Shown here in pieces: positions 63,955-64,000 of a stretch of 64,000 bases of DNA. How positions within the stretch are numbered: position 1 is the stretch's first letter; every line of letters starts with the position of its first letter. The stretch covers positions 9,897 to 73,896 of the forward strand of contig JBFWUS010000019.1 in assembly GCA_050247155.1 (NCBI GenBank). The letters run 5' to 3'. The translations under genes were made by a program, and so were the position numbers. A model generated the notes under the pieces. The model saw nothing but the letters and a program-made list of their open reading frames with translations. It ran no database searches and was not told the DNA's origin. Source of the DNA: Mesorhizobium_G sp050247155. Lineage in GTDB: Bacteria; Pseudomonadota; Alphaproteobacteria; Rhizobiales; Rhizobiaceae.

Positions 63955-64000
63955 ATGCGCGATCACTTCTGGCTGTCGAACGAAGCCTGGGCGGTGTTGG
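63955..64000 (+). CDS. IS5-type transposase, N-terminal fragment cut by window edge
   Basis: Fifteen codons are visible from ATG 63955 after a strong GGAGGAA site: MRDHFWLSNEAWAVL. This resembles the start of many IS5-family transposases (Met-Arg-Asp-x-Phe-Trp-Leu-Ser-Asp-x-x-Trp). An ATG at 63943 is in the same frame but would consume the ribosome-binding site. The IS left end must lie between the MITE-like element and this gene, but I cannot place it. The remainder is outside the window. Confidence 0.6.
   Translation, partial: MRDHFWLSNEAWAVL

Overview
The window looks like a chromosomal stretch from an alphaproteobacterium of the order Rhizobiales, most likely Mesorhizobium or a close relative. 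The grounds are high GC, a SmoEFGK polyol transporter, TamAB, DUF1127 and Omp25-type proteins, a TPR-linked class III cyclase, an ECF42-type sigma factor, and several long intergenic palindromes of the kind scattered through rhizobial genomes. The genus is inference. No rRNA, tRNA or CRISPR array was seen.

Layout. 1-2.7 kb: a DUF899 gene (cut by the left edge) with a small membrane protein, divergent from an HTH regulator and a beta-propeller protein. 2.7-11.5 kb: a hybrid histidine kinase with its response regulator, an Omp25-like porin, a SorC-type sugar regulator, a DUF1127/LysR divergent pair, a cyclase-TPR protein with a suspect active site, a PIG-L deacetylase and a GST. 11.6-20 kb: a polyol uptake and catabolism operon (smoEFGK, mannitol-dehydrogenase family, HAD phosphatase, FGGY kinase). 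20-27.7 kb: a DUF1778/GNAT toxin-antitoxin pair with a palindromic operator, an ECF42-like sigma factor with its YCII partner, a DMT exporter, a cupin, a MarR/hydrolase divergent pair with repeated operators, a GNAT enzyme, and a MerR/CDF metal-export pair with a textbook 19-bp-spacer promoter.

27.9-35.7 kb: tamA-tamB with a palindrome inserted at their junction, then a 740-bp gene-free stretch with another palindrome and a run of small hairpins that may be a structured RNA. 35.7-40.5 kb: an SLC13/TrkA_C permease, then a probable sulfur-response group (49-aa membrane protein, LLM oxidoreductase, Rrf2 regulator, sulfate-binding protein). 40.7-50.8 kb: an envelope block (secreted caspase-like protein, VanX-type dipeptidase, PBP1C, alpha-2-macroglobulin). 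51.3-58.8 kb: a peptide ABC importer whose two ATPases are fused and carry a C-terminal helix-hairpin-helix domain, then a small secreted protein and a lytic transglycosylase. 58.9-64 kb: preTA (pyrimidine reduction), a GDSL autotransporter, a MITE-like element with 32-bp terminal repeats, and the start of an IS5-type transposase at the right edge.

Several genes form visible regulatory pairs with sites in the sequence: MerR with the CDF exporter, MarR with the hydrolase, the antitoxin with its own promoter, and possibly Rrf2 with the LLM gene. The least ordinary features are the palindrome at the tamA/tamB junction, two nearly identical palindromes in opposite orientation 27 kb apart, the hairpin cluster near 35.3 kb, a perfect 18-bp inverted repeat upstream of preT, and the HhH-tailed ABC ATPase.
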